From NCBI RefSeq assembly GCF_008017455.1, contig NZ_VRTY01000057.1, forward strand, positions 1-39,571: DNA of 39,571 nucleotides, in the 5' to 3' direction. A program made the translations under genes and the position numbers. Origin of the DNA: Pontibacter qinzhouensis. GTDB taxonomy: Bacteria > Bacteroidota > Bacteroidia > Cytophagales > Hymenobacteraceae. Position 1 is the first letter of the stretch. Every line of letters begins with the position of its first letter. Shown piece after piece: positions 15,529 through 24,510 of the stretch. Under the pieces are notes generated by a model, which was given only the letters and a program-made list of their open reading frames with translations, was not told where the DNA came from and ran no database searches.

Positions 15529-17682
15529 TTACCTCCAACGAGGGTCTCCAATGCCTTTGGTAAAGATGGGATGGTTTTGAACTTCTGAGGTATTCCTGAA
15601 TCGCATCCCATTCAGGTTGTAAATATGAGAATCGGGAGCCCAGGTTGTTCCTGTTTGCCTACCTTTCGGATAAGGATCGATCATCAGGTTCTCCGGTGCA
15701 ATTGGTGTTAGACCCGTTATAACTCTTGTTGCTTCCAGACCACCCACATTCAGTTCTCCTCCATTAAAGCCTGCTCCCCGACTGGCATGGCTAAACGGCT
15801 GGTTGTTAAATATCTCTGCACTGGTAAAGTAGGTAACAGCACCGTTTGCTGATTTTGCTGCGGTTGAATAGTTATCGGTAATGTCGAAACGTAGACCTGG
15901 ACGATAGGCAGTAAAATTTAAGCCACTCTGGAAAAACGGCCTGTTGTCGTTGGCGGCTTTAACAGAGATAAAGAGGTTCTTTTTAATCGTGTAGCTGCTA
16001 TTTATCGGAGCGTTTGGATGTGCTATCAGGAAACGGCCATTCGAGATGGAAAATGCATTTAAAAAGGTGTTATTCTCGATAGTTACATTCCAAACCACGC
16101 TCGGCGCCCAGTTCAGGTTTGCATTTTCGCGCATCAGCTGGTCGTAGGAGATACCAATAAAGGAGTTGTTCTTGATAACTACATTGTTAAATATATTCGT
16201 TCTCTCCGACCTTGCTTCCCCGGTGATAAAGGCATAGCCACGTCCGTTTACATCATACATCCCATTGTCGTGAAACAAGCAGTTATCGACAATAATATTT
16301 TCGATAACCTGACGGTTAGAGCCCTGGGTTCGGAACCACCCCCGAACTATACCCTGGAAATTACAGTTACGAACCTCCAGTTTGGAGCAGGTAAAAGGCA
16401 TTGATGCCGAGTGCTGGTTCATAAAGTAGTTACCGGAAATGGCCTTACCCGGAAACAATGATTGGTTGAAGAAGTTAACCGCATACGGTGACTCGAAGTT
16501 GATACCATCAAAGATCACATCGCCCACGGTAATACTGCCTATTTCACCGGCTTGTGCCTGGCGGCCCAGCTGGAAGTTAGGAGTATGTGCATTTGCTGTA
16601 TTGGATTCGCTATAGCCAAGCCCCAACAAAACTGTTGCTTTCGTGCCGGGGCTGTTTGATTTTAAGGTGAATCCTTTTGCTATTACCGTACCGGAATTGA
16701 TATAATAATTTTTGCCTGCTTCGAGCATGAAGATGGTGCCTTCGGCCAGTTCATTATCAAAAAGAAAATTATTTAAGATAGTATCAAGGCGGGAAGCATT
16801 ATGCTGTTTCGCCCAAGTATTTAAATTGTCGACCACGTGCGGAATAAGAATAGGCGCACCTACCTGGCCTCTCATACGAACCATGGTTGTATTGTATAAC
16901 CGGTCCCAGTAGCGTTTCACTTTGTTGTTAAGCCCGTTTACCACATACAAAGCATTTGAGCTAAGGCCTGTAACATCAACGTACCCATTCGCTAAATCTG
17001 TGGGGGTAAGGGTAATCTTTTTCGAAGGTAAATCCCTGTTCACTGAGGCGGGTTCAACCAGGATCTCGTCTATCAGAAACATATCATTCTCATGTTGGAA
17101 GCTGGGATTCAGTACAGTTGGGTTTGTATCATACACGGTCTGGTCGAACCATACCCGCAGGCTGTTTTCCGTCACATTAGAAACGGAAACAACATCGGGT
17201 ATACCGTATCGTTCGCCTGTATCGAAATCTGCGCGTTCATCATTGTGAGCGCCATCACCCAACCCATACCACTTCGAGTGGTAAGCTTCTCCGCGGGGAG
17301 AGAGTGTTTGAATGGCAAAATTATGCCTGGTTGAATACTGCAAATCCTTCTTGGTCAGTTTCAGCACATCGGGCCCTACAACGGTATCCCAAAGGATGTC
17401 GGCTGGCCTGTCCCAGGCGCCGGCCTGGGTTTTCATTTGTAAGCGGTAACCTGCTGCGCCGTTAATGCCGTTCCAGACCAGGTACACATCGTTTGTATTT
17501 ACAACCTGACTGGCAAGGGGATCATTGGCATTACCTGTATTTGCCTGCTGACGAAACACAGCCATAAACGACCTGTTTTGTTCTTCGTCGGTGATGTCGT
17601 TGAAAGGGTCCTTACAGGCATTAAAAGCCAACGCTATTATGCTTGCAAAAACGAGATTCAGTACTAAAATTTTATTTTTCAT
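15529..17682 (-). CDS. DUF4957/DUF5123-like surface lipoprotein of the pectin PUL
   Basis: 717 residues from the ATG at 17682 (MKNKILVLNLVFASIIALAFNACKDP), a lipoprotein signal with the lipidated Cys in FNAC. An ATG at 17712 would overlap the SusD stop and put extra residues before the signal, so I reject it. After a fibronectin type III-like region (VYLVWNGINGAAGYRLQMK, about residues 50-120) there is a long beta-helix-like region rich in Asn and short hydrophobic strands (KLEVRNCNFQGIV, VIENIIVDNCLFHDNG, VVIKNNSFIGIS, VTIENNTFLNAF). That fits the DUF4957 and DUF5123 proteins seen beside SusC/D in pectin loci. It stands where SusE/F-type glycan-binding lipoproteins usually are, 29 bp after susD. 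Probable role: surface pectin binding; a lyase activity cannot be excluded. Confidence 0.82.
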   Translation of the reverse strand: MKNKILVLNLVFASIIALAFNACKDPFNDITDEEQNRSFMAVFRQQANTGNANDPLASQVVNTNDVYLVWNGINGAAGYRLQMKTQAGAWDRPADILWDTVVGPDVLKLTKKDLQYSTRHNFAIQTLSPRGEAYHSKWYGLGDGAHNDERADFDTGERYGIPDVVSVSNVTENSLRVWFDQTVYDTNPTVLNPSFQHENDMFLIDEILVEPASVNRDLPSKKITLTPTDLANGYVDVTGLSSNALYVVNGLNNKVKRYWDRLYNTTMVRMRGQVGAPILIPHVVDNLNTWAKQHNASRLDTILNNFLFDNELAEGTIFMLEAGKNYYINSGTVIAKGFTLKSNSPGTKATVLLGLGYSESNTANAHTPNFQLGRQAQAGEIGSITVGDVIFDGINFESPYAVNFFNQSLFPGKAISGNYFMNQHSASMPFTCSKLEVRNCNFQGIVRGWFRTQGSNRQVIENIIVDNCLFHDNGMYDVNGRGYAFITGEARSERTNIFNNVVIKNNSFIGISYDQLMRENANLNWAPSVVWNVTIENNTFLNAFSISNGRFLIAHPNAPINSSYTIKKNLFISVKAANDNRPFFQSGLNFTAYRPGLRFDITDNYSTAAKSANGAVTYFTSAEIFNNQPFSHASRGAGFNGGELNVGGLEATRVITGLTPIAPENLMIDPYPKGRQTGTTWAPDSHIYNLNGMRFRNTSEVQNHPIFTKGIGDPRWR

Positions 17683-17711
17683 ATTACGATTATCCGTTGT
17701 TCCAAAAACCA

Positions 17712-19643
17712 TTAATTATAGCCATAGTTATTTTTATAGGCACCATTACTCATCTGGACAGCATGGTTAGGGAAAGGCAGTATATACCGCACGGGCGGCA
17801 GGTTATTAGGGTCCATCATTCCCAGATTGCCTCCCGGGCCGCCATTAATAAAGCCACGGTATGAATAAAGAATCTGAGGTCTGGGAATGGAAGTATCTTC
17901 GTTATACCAGTTATAATAGGTTGCTATCTCCCAACCGGCACCTGGGTGCAGGGTAGCTTCCCATGGGTTGTAAAATTCAATAATCTGAAACCTGGAATCA
18001 GTAACAGGATAAATGTTTCTGTTGCCTGGGTTGGGAACACGCCTGAAAAACTTGTTAAAAGGGAGTTTCTCATATTTCTCGTAACCATCTATAAAGTCGC
18101 CTCCGGCCATGGACGCTACAGTATAGTATTCCATAAAACTGTCGTACACCACTTTCGAATACAGATTCCAGCGAACCAGATCTTTCCAGCGTATGTTTTC
18201 GCCACCAAATTCCCATTTCCGCTCATTCACTATCGCTTTAAAAAAGGCTTCTTTAGAGGCAGCGGCAGCGTTGGTATAGGCATCCACCTTTTCGGGATGG
18301 TCTGCGGGTTCAAAGGCGCGTCTGCGCACTTGTTTTAGAGCTTCAACTGCTTTTGCGCCATGTGTACCCATTACCCCTTCCTCTACCTCATTAACGGCTT
18401 CAGCATACATCAACAAGATGTCAGCCAAACGCATGTATGGCAGGTTAATACCGGTAGCACCTGCACTTTGGTTTCCTAGCGCCTTAGAAGGATCTGCCCA
18501 AAGTTTCGACCACTTGTTATTGTACATGCTGTAGTCAACGAGTACCTGTGGCACGCGGGCAGCGTCGTAACTCCACATACCCACTGTATAGTCTTTCCTG
18601 ATATCCTTGCGGTCGAAGGAGTAATGGTAGAAAGCATTAAGCCGCATGCCACCGCTCGCTGCCCCCCACTCGTGATTGGTGATACCTTCGACTGAACCTA
18701 CGGCAGCCCCGGTTACAAAGCCGACATTGCTGCTCGAACGTCTCAGGAAAGGAATTTCAAAAATAGGGTCGTCGTTATTGCTTACAATGTTGTTCGTCTG
18801 GTCGATAAATACCTGCCGGTATGGTTTGTTAAGATTGTGCGTACCCAATGAAATGGCAGAGTCGGCATACTGCATGGCAACACTGTAATAATCTTTGTAA
18901 TCAGGCATCCGTTTCATAGTGCCTTGAGCGCCACCTTCCGGGTACAAGGCATAACCGCCGCGGGTTAAGGCCATCCGGGCGATCATGCCATAGCATAATT
19001 CCTTAGATGCCCGTTCTACACCATGTGTTAAAGTAGCTGCGGATTTCATGCCGGAAGCAGCTCCTCTTAAATCCTCGATAAGGAAACTGAGGATTTGGTT
19101 ACGGTCCGTGACAGGGATTACGAATGAGCTAAGCTTCATGGAAGGCTCGGTGTTGAAAGGCACATCACCAAACATCACCACCAGGTCGTGGTAGAAGATA
19201 GCCCGCAGTACTTTCGCCTCACCAAGTTGCTGTGTGAGATCTATATCGTTTTTGTTAAAAACCGGGCTGCTCTGGATGCCATCGATAAAGATATTCGCTC
19301 GCTCAATTCCCTCGTATTGCTTATCCCAGAACCGTTGAATGGAAGCCGCATGCTGGGCACCGTCAAAAACCCTGAAATCTTCCCCGTTTACGTTCCGTAA
19401 CTGGTTGCTGAAGGCCGTAAACTCTACATCGTTGTTAAGGGCAAAGGTACTGAAGTAGGCATTACCGTATGTGTCGTTGCTCATCATGGAGGCATACACG
19501 GCAGTCAATACCCTGTTTATCTCCTCTTTATTTCCAAAGACATAATCATCTTCGTACTTGGAGTCGGAGCTTACTTCCAGGAAATGTTCGCAGGAAACAA
19601 GTGGCAATAGGAATATGCTAAAAATGATTAAATATTTTCTCAT
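17712..19643 (-). CDS. SusD/RagB-family surface glycan-binding lipoprotein
   Basis: 643 residues with lipoprotein signal MRKYLIIFSIFLLPLVSCEHF. SusD landmarks are a helical TPR-like N-terminal half (NKEEINRVLTAVYASMMSNDTYGNAYF, QRFWDKQYEGIERANIFIDGI), the inserted sugar-binding part in the middle, and the C-terminal SusD-type motif with LPYMRLADILLMYAEAVNEVEE and RRRAFEPADHPEKVDAY. It forms the lid of the SusC transporter and passes glycan fragments to it. It starts 38 bp after susC and is followed 29 bp later by the DUF4957-like lipoprotein. Substrate, pectic oligosaccharides, is inferred from the enzymes around it. Confidence 0.95.
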   Translation of the reverse strand: MRKYLIIFSIFLLPLVSCEHFLEVSSDSKYEDDYVFGNKEEINRVLTAVYASMMSNDTYGNAYFSTFALNNDVEFTAFSNQLRNVNGEDFRVFDGAQHAASIQRFWDKQYEGIERANIFIDGIQSSPVFNKNDIDLTQQLGEAKVLRAIFYHDLVVMFGDVPFNTEPSMKLSSFVIPVTDRNQILSFLIEDLRGAASGMKSAATLTHGVERASKELCYGMIARMALTRGGYALYPEGGAQGTMKRMPDYKDYYSVAMQYADSAISLGTHNLNKPYRQVFIDQTNNIVSNNDDPIFEIPFLRRSSSNVGFVTGAAVGSVEGITNHEWGAASGGMRLNAFYHYSFDRKDIRKDYTVGMWSYDAARVPQVLVDYSMYNNKWSKLWADPSKALGNQSAGATGINLPYMRLADILLMYAEAVNEVEEGVMGTHGAKAVEALKQVRRRAFEPADHPEKVDAYTNAAAASKEAFFKAIVNERKWEFGGENIRWKDLVRWNLYSKVVYDSFMEYYTVASMAGGDFIDGYEKYEKLPFNKFFRRVPNPGNRNIYPVTDSRFQIIEFYNPWEATLHPGAGWEIATYYNWYNEDTSIPRPQILYSYRGFINGGPGGNLGMMDPNNLPPVRYILPFPNHAVQMSNGAYKNNYGYN

Positions 19644-19681
19644 CTCTGTCTTAATTTAAATAATGCAGTGAAGTATCCGGC

Positions 19682-22600
19682 TTACAATGTGATATTAAAA
19701 CCTGCTACAAAATTTCGGCTTCGCGGGTAACGGTTATAGTCTATGCCAGGTGTGAGTCCGGTTTGTACGTCAACTTCCGGGTCAAACCCGCTGTATTTAG
19801 TCCAAAGAAATAAGTTGAAACCGCTGACGAATACCCGTATGTTGCCTACCTTCAGCCGGTCCATTGCTTTTTGAGGTAAAGTATAGCCCAGGGTAAGGTC
19901 CTGTAAACGCAGAAAAGACCCGTCTTCTATAAAGTAAGAATGTGTTACTCTTTTGCCTATATCTACCGGGTTAAATATTTCGGCATTGGCATTAACTTGC
20001 TGATATTGATCGGTATACAAATTATTACTCACCATCCTGTCACCATACACATCATCGGCATAGCGCCAGCGCCGGTCTTCGTTAAACTCAGGCAGTATAT
20101 TAAAATAGTTGTTGTTGTTGTTCTCGAATGAAGACAGGGTATAGCGGGTGGCATTGTTCACGCTGAACCCATACATTCCGAAAAAGTTAGCAGAAATATC
20201 AAAATTACCCCAACCTCCCGACAGGTTGAAACCGCCGCTGAATTTCGGGTTAGTATTTCCTATAACTACTTTGTCGTTATCATTAACAATGTTTGAAGCC
20301 CCCTCTTCATCCACAAAGTTTTTGAATTTTGGCCTGCCTGGTTGCGTGCCGAAAAGCGCATCGTTATTAACAGTTCCCGGTTTTGCCACCCAGTTGTTTT
20401 GTACCAGGTCAAATTCATCAAACCCGTAAATGCCATCGTATACATAGCCATAAATGAGGCCTAGCTGATCGCCAACCCGTAGCATGTAATCAAAATCCGA
20501 GGAATTCCAACGGTCCGAAGTCATCCAGAGCACATCTTCTGTGCCATTAAGCCTGTCGATACGTGTCTTGTTAGCCCCGAAGGTCAAAATGCCGTTCAGG
20601 AATGCGTTGGTTTGTTTAATAATCTGTGCGTTAACAGTGAGGTCGAAACCGCGGTTGGTAACCTGGCCAATGTTTTGCATTTGCCGGGTATAGCCGGAAA
20701 CAGTGGGAATATTGCTCAGGTAAAGCAGATCGGTTGTGGTATTCCAATAGGCTTCCGGTGTTACAGTCAGGCGCCCGTCAAACATCTCGATGTCTAAGGC
20801 CAGGTTGCGGGTGAGCGTAGTTTCCCATTTAATATTAGGGTTAGGAAACGTTCTATTACCTGCATTCACGTAGTATTCGAATCCGCTTTCATTGGCTTCT
20901 CCCCAGCCTGGCCCGCCGGTTGCACTTACTTCATACTGGTACCGCCACATGTCGTCTGTAATCCGGTTATTTCCGGCTCTACCGAGTGCCGCCCGTATTT
21001 TGAGTTGTGAGAACAAGTTCTGGTTAGCCAGGAACTCCTCGTTCGTTAGCACCCAGGCGCCCGAAATAGCCGGGAAGTGCCCCCACTGGTTGCCCGGAGC
21101 AAATTTGGTGGAGCCGTCGGCACGATAAGTAAGCGAGAGCAGGTATTTGCGCTCGAAGTTGTAGTTGGCCTGGCCAAAGAACGACGATAATCTTTCAGGT
21201 GATGTTATAGACGATGTAGCTTGCCAGGGAGTACCTAAGCCCATGTTTCGTAAAGCTCTTTCGGGTTGAACTGCTTTCGGAAAGTAACGTGACCTGTTTG
21301 AGTTGGTAAACTGCTCTGTACTCTGGATTTCCTGCCCCACCAGAAAGGTATAGTTGTGCTTGTCTATAGACGCTTTATATTCTAGGGTATTTGACCATCC
21401 GTACCGATTACGTCTTTGCGTTGTAAGTTCGGCTAAAGGCAGCCCGTTATTATTTCTTGCATCTGAAGTTAAATCGCCCCAGAAACGATCTGTAAAGTTA
21501 TACGCCATGTATTGTGTACCTAACGTACGCAAAATCAACCCCTGTACAATATTCCATTCCACCGAAGCCTGGTTAGTGAATTCGTATCTGTTTCCTCTCA
21601 GGTAGTTCTGGTCAATGTCACCTTTTGGGTTGGTGTAGGCAAAGAACCGTTCATCTTCCGGATCTATGTCTTCAGCAGGAAGATAAGAATAATCGCGGAT
21701 ACCATTTGTTGGCCGGTAACGCAGTACGTTAATAATGCCGCCGCCGCCTACAGCATCTGCACCGGCGCCTCTGTCCTGGCGATAAGTCAAGCGCGGGTTT
21801 AGCAATACCTTTACCTTTTTAGAAATATCAGCACTTATTTTTGTGTTAACGTTGGTACGCGAAACTCCGGATCCGATCAGTACACCATTCTCGTCATGAT
21901 GGGTTATACTTGTATTGAACCTCAGGTTCTGTGAACCACCGCTCAGGGTAAGGTTATACATATGGCTCAGGGGGGATCCTCCTAAAATTTCGTCCTGCCA
22001 GTCGTTTCCTTCAAATCGTTTGTATAAAGAAAAATCGGCCGGGTTACCGAAGTTGCCCCGGAATCGCTGACGGTTGGCGTTATTCCCTACCACGCCTTCG
22101 TATTGAATTTTTACGAATTCATAGGGATCCATTAAATCCATTTTGCGGGCGAGCGTTCTTACCTGTGTGTTGTGGTTAAAATTGATTTTCAGTTTACCGG
22201 ACTGGGCCGATTTTGTGGTTACCACCACCACCCCATTGCCTCCACGGGCGCCGTAAATGGCTGTTAAGGAAGCATCTTTAAGAATGTCAATCGTTTGAAT
22301 ATCGGTTGGGGGAATGTCGTTGATGTTATCCACGGGAAATCCGTCCACGATAAACAGCGGTGCATTGCTTTGTGTTACAGAGGTGCCTCCCCTGATACGG
22401 ATGTTCACCTCAGAACCGGGCGCGCCATCGGTCGTGGTTACCTGTACACCGGCCGCTTTACCTTGTAACGCCTCCGCTGCCGAAGCCACCGGAACCCGTG
22501 CCAGCGTTCTTCCCGAAACCGAAGAAACTGAGCCGGTAAGTTCGGCCATCGTTGTAGCAGAGCCATAACCAATAACGACCACTTCTTCCAGCGCTTTATT

Positions 22601-22921
22601 ATCCGATTCAAGAACCACATCCACAAGAGAGCGGTTGCCTACTTTTACTTCCTGTTTTAAGTAACCTACTGAACTAACAACTAAGGTAGCATTAGCAGCA
22701 ACTGAAAGCGTAAACTTCCCATCAACATCGGTTGCAGTACCGTTTGAGGGACTTCCTTTTTCGAAAATAGTGGCTCCTGGCACACCCTCACCTGTTTTAT
22801 CGGTAATTTTACCGGTAACAACTTGCCCCTGAGCCAATAGGTCAGTCGGTGCAAGTAGTGTTAACATCAGCCATATTAGGAGGGGGAACGGCATTTTAAA
22901 ATCTTGTAATATTTTATTCAT
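19682..22921 (-). CDS. SusC/RagA-family TonB-dependent outer-membrane transporter
   Basis: 1079 residues. Signal peptide ending DLLAQ, then a CarboxypepD_reg-like domain (QVVTGKITDKTGEGVPGATIFEKG, about 33-105), the plug domain (about 115-230; VPVASAAEALQGKAAGVQV, SEVNIRIRGGTSV, FIVDGFPVDNINDIPPTDI, ILKDASLTAIYGARGGNGVVVVTTK) and a 22-strand barrel to the end (NRYPRSRNFVAGFNITL). Imports oligosaccharides across the outer membrane using TonB energy, with SusD as its lid. It is first in the PUL transcript; the start codon is about 540 bp downstream of the promoter-like sequence at 23462-23469. I see no N-terminal STN domain, so it is not a sigma/anti-sigma type receptor; the regulator here is a hybrid two-component protein. 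Confidence 0.96.
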   Translation of the reverse strand: MNKILQDFKMPFPLLIWLMLTLLAPTDLLAQGQVVTGKITDKTGEGVPGATIFEKGSPSNGTATDVDGKFTLSVAANATLVVSSVGYLKQEVKVGNRSLVDVVLESDNKALEEVVVIGYGSATTMAELTGSVSSVSGRTLARVPVASAAEALQGKAAGVQVTTTDGAPGSEVNIRIRGGTSVTQSNAPLFIVDGFPVDNINDIPPTDIQTIDILKDASLTAIYGARGGNGVVVVTTKSAQSGKLKINFNHNTQVRTLARKMDLMDPYEFVKIQYEGVVGNNANRQRFRGNFGNPADFSLYKRFEGNDWQDEILGGSPLSHMYNLTLSGGSQNLRFNTSITHHDENGVLIGSGVSRTNVNTKISADISKKVKVLLNPRLTYRQDRGAGADAVGGGGIINVLRYRPTNGIRDYSYLPAEDIDPEDERFFAYTNPKGDIDQNYLRGNRYEFTNQASVEWNIVQGLILRTLGTQYMAYNFTDRFWGDLTSDARNNNGLPLAELTTQRRNRYGWSNTLEYKASIDKHNYTFLVGQEIQSTEQFTNSNRSRYFPKAVQPERALRNMGLGTPWQATSSITSPERLSSFFGQANYNFERKYLLSLTYRADGSTKFAPGNQWGHFPAISGAWVLTNEEFLANQNLFSQLKIRAALGRAGNNRITDDMWRYQYEVSATGGPGWGEANESGFEYYVNAGNRTFPNPNIKWETTLTRNLALDIEMFDGRLTVTPEAYWNTTTDLLYLSNIPTVSGYTRQMQNIGQVTNRGFDLTVNAQIIKQTNAFLNGILTFGANKTRIDRLNGTEDVLWMTSDRWNSSDFDYMLRVGDQLGLIYGYVYDGIYGFDEFDLVQNNWVAKPGTVNNDALFGTQPGRPKFKNFVDEEGASNIVNDNDKVVIGNTNPKFSGGFNLSGGWGNFDISANFFGMYGFSVNNATRYTLSSFENNNNNYFNILPEFNEDRRWRYADDVYGDRMVSNNLYTDQYQQVNANAEIFNPVDIGKRVTHSYFIEDGSFLRLQDLTLGYTLPQKAMDRLKVGNIRVFVSGFNLFLWTKYSGFDPEVDVQTGLTPGIDYNRYPRSRNFVAGFNITL

Positions 22922-23180
22922 ACATATTTTATAATTATTTGATCAGAAAAATTTAAAAATTCAGTTTGGAACCTTAGATTCAGACTTCTTAACTATTGTT
23001 CGTTATTGATTCGGATAAAAAATAGGCAGCTATAAGTTAGCTGCGCAAATCGGTAATTTAAAAGCAATCATTATGTGTATGGCTTGCCTCTTTTTTAAAT
23101 GTATCTTAGCTTAAGGTATAAGGATAAAATAAAGTAACATTCGCTTCGGAAACCAGGTAAACAGTACCCTCCTTCCTTAT

Positions 23181-23269
23181 TGTCATCCCGGAGGGATCTT
23201 GTGGGCGAGCTAAACCAGCTATAGCAAAAGGGCTTTGCACTTTGCTCACAAGATTCTTCCAGAATGACA
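23181..23269. repeat. REP/MITE-like imperfect inverted repeat in the susC leader
   Basis: The 23-nt arms 23181-23203 (starts TGTCATCCCGGAGGGATC) and 23247-23269 (ends CTTCCAGAATGACA) are imperfect inverted repeats; read inward both give TGTCATyCyGGArGrATCTTGTG. An 89-bp unit without coding capacity, of a kind scattered between genes in Bacteroidota. It lies downstream of the predicted susC promoter, so it would be a hairpin in the mRNA leader. Confidence 0.65.
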
Positions 23270-23461
23270 AAGCATTAAATCAGAATATATCTAACACTAT
23301 AAAATCGTTACTTTATTTTGAAAGCGTTCCTAAGGTAGTAGTGTATCAGAAGTTTTATTAAAAGTTATCACTTAATTAAAATTTCAGATTTACTGACTTG
23401 TGAACTAACATTCGCATGAAAATGAAACTACCAGTCAATACCACTTCAACTATTTATAAGG

Positions 23462-23531
23462 CAAATATAGGCGTAGTAATCACTATAGACTTTTAGATTT
23501 TGACCTAAATTCTTTAAAATTTGACCTAAAT
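23462..23531 (-). promoter_or_regulatory. Predicted activated promoter of the PUL (two direct repeats plus -7 box)
   Basis: On the minus strand ATTTAGGTCAAA occurs twice (23520-23531 and 23499-23510), start to start 21 bp, or two helical turns, the spacing used by AraC-family dimers. After 29 bp comes TATATTTG (23462-23469), a perfect Bacteroidota -7 box, with no TTG at -33, as expected of an activator-dependent promoter. The hybrid two-component protein encoded upstream has an AraC-type domain and is the likely binder. The predicted leader to the susC start is about 530 nt. Confidence 0.6.
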
Positions 23532-23930
23532 GTCATTTTTAAACTTGCTACTGAAGTATTTAGAAGATTAAAGCCTAATAAATAAGCTGTAGAAATCAAC
23601 CACCGCTCCAACAGTCACCATTGCCTCTGCTATTCATTGGTAATGTGAATGGCTAATACAGGAGCACAAAGTAGAGTTACAAGTGTAGAAGTAAAGGCAT
23701 TTATAGAGCTATAGAAAACAGTAATTAATTATTCCGGTGAAAACAGCCTTTACTAATCAACAGCGCCCCCTGCCGCCGCTGCCCTAGGGACGCGTCAAAT
23801 TAAAAATTAGAAGTTAAAATTAGAAATGACGGGAATCTCCACTTTGCAGGTAGATCCGTTCCTTTTCAGCTGAACCAAAGCTGCAAGGTGCTGAATTTAA
23901 TATGACACTTTTCCATAGGTATTGGTTTAG

Positions 23931-24030
23931 CCAGTCCTTGGGTTGAGATGCCTCACAAGGATCCGGTGCCGCAGGCAGTCTGGGCTGTGCAGCACCGATG
24001 CCCAAGGACGAGGCCTCGTGGCCGCTAGGT
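23931..24030 (+). repeat. Dispersed intergenic repeat, copy A
   Basis: Shares a core of about 100 bp with the sequence at about 29445-29579 in opposite orientation. Identical blocks include CCGGTGCCGCAGGCAG, TGTGCAGC and CCAAGGACGA, in the same order. No protein is conserved between the copies. The two copies face each other across the regulator gene. Confidence 0.7.
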
Positions 24031-24210
24031 ATTGTAATTTACAACGCAGCAATAAAGCACCAGTGGGCGACTTGATGGAACGGCAGCCAAAAGAGCCGGA
24101 TTTAAAACCTAATAAGCTAGGCTGCAGCAACAGCGGTGGCAGAAGTGGTTTCTGTGCTGTGAAGGCTGTTTTCCCCGGAATGATTACTGATTGCTGGTCG
24201 TTTTTCAACT

Positions 24211-24427
24211 TAGTAACTGATGTTACGCACCTCGCGCTCGTCTCTGACGAGTGTGTACTCACGCTGCGTCTCTAGACGCGTTTTTAAGGTTTTATGAATT
24301 TAAATATTGCTTTTTTAACACGGGCAATGGCTAAATTTTTTCGGCTTACGCGCGTCTGGAGACGCGGAAAGAGGACATACTCGTCAGAGACGAGCACCTG
24401 TAGAAAAATGCATAACATCAGTTAGTA
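24211..24427. repeat. MITE-like long inverted repeat with nested hairpins
   Basis: Arms 24211-24280 and 24351-24427 are imperfect inverted repeats. The outer ends share TAACTGATGTTA; further in, both carry a CTCGTC/GACGAG hairpin (24237-24251, 24380-24394) and a GCGTC/GACGC hairpin (24266-24279, 24351-24366). The centre is A/T-rich and non-coding. No transposase and no clear target duplication. Confidence 0.7.
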
Positions 24428-24510
24428 ATCAACAACAATCAAACAATCATTCAGCAATGCAACAATCAGCAACGCGAGCGTACCATCAGTCAATAAAATA
24501 AAAATTTCTA

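Larger units (their letters stand above)
22922..24510. other. 1.6-kb gene-free region between the regulator gene and susC
   Basis: No credible protein gene. From susC outward it holds a small GCAGCT/AGCTGC hairpin (23026-23044), a REP-like inverted repeat (23181-23269), a -7 box (23462-23469) with two upstream 12-bp direct repeats (23499-23531), a dispersed repeat copy (about 23931-24030), a MITE-like long inverted repeat (24211-24427), and a short CAACAATCA-rich stretch (24428-24475) next to the regulator's stop codon. Confidence 0.7.

Noticed and set aside
23943..24275. Plus- and minus-strand open frames of about 110 codons between the HTCS and susC genes
   Set aside because: They run through the dispersed repeat and the MITE-like hairpins, have no domain and disagree with the diverged second repeat copy.
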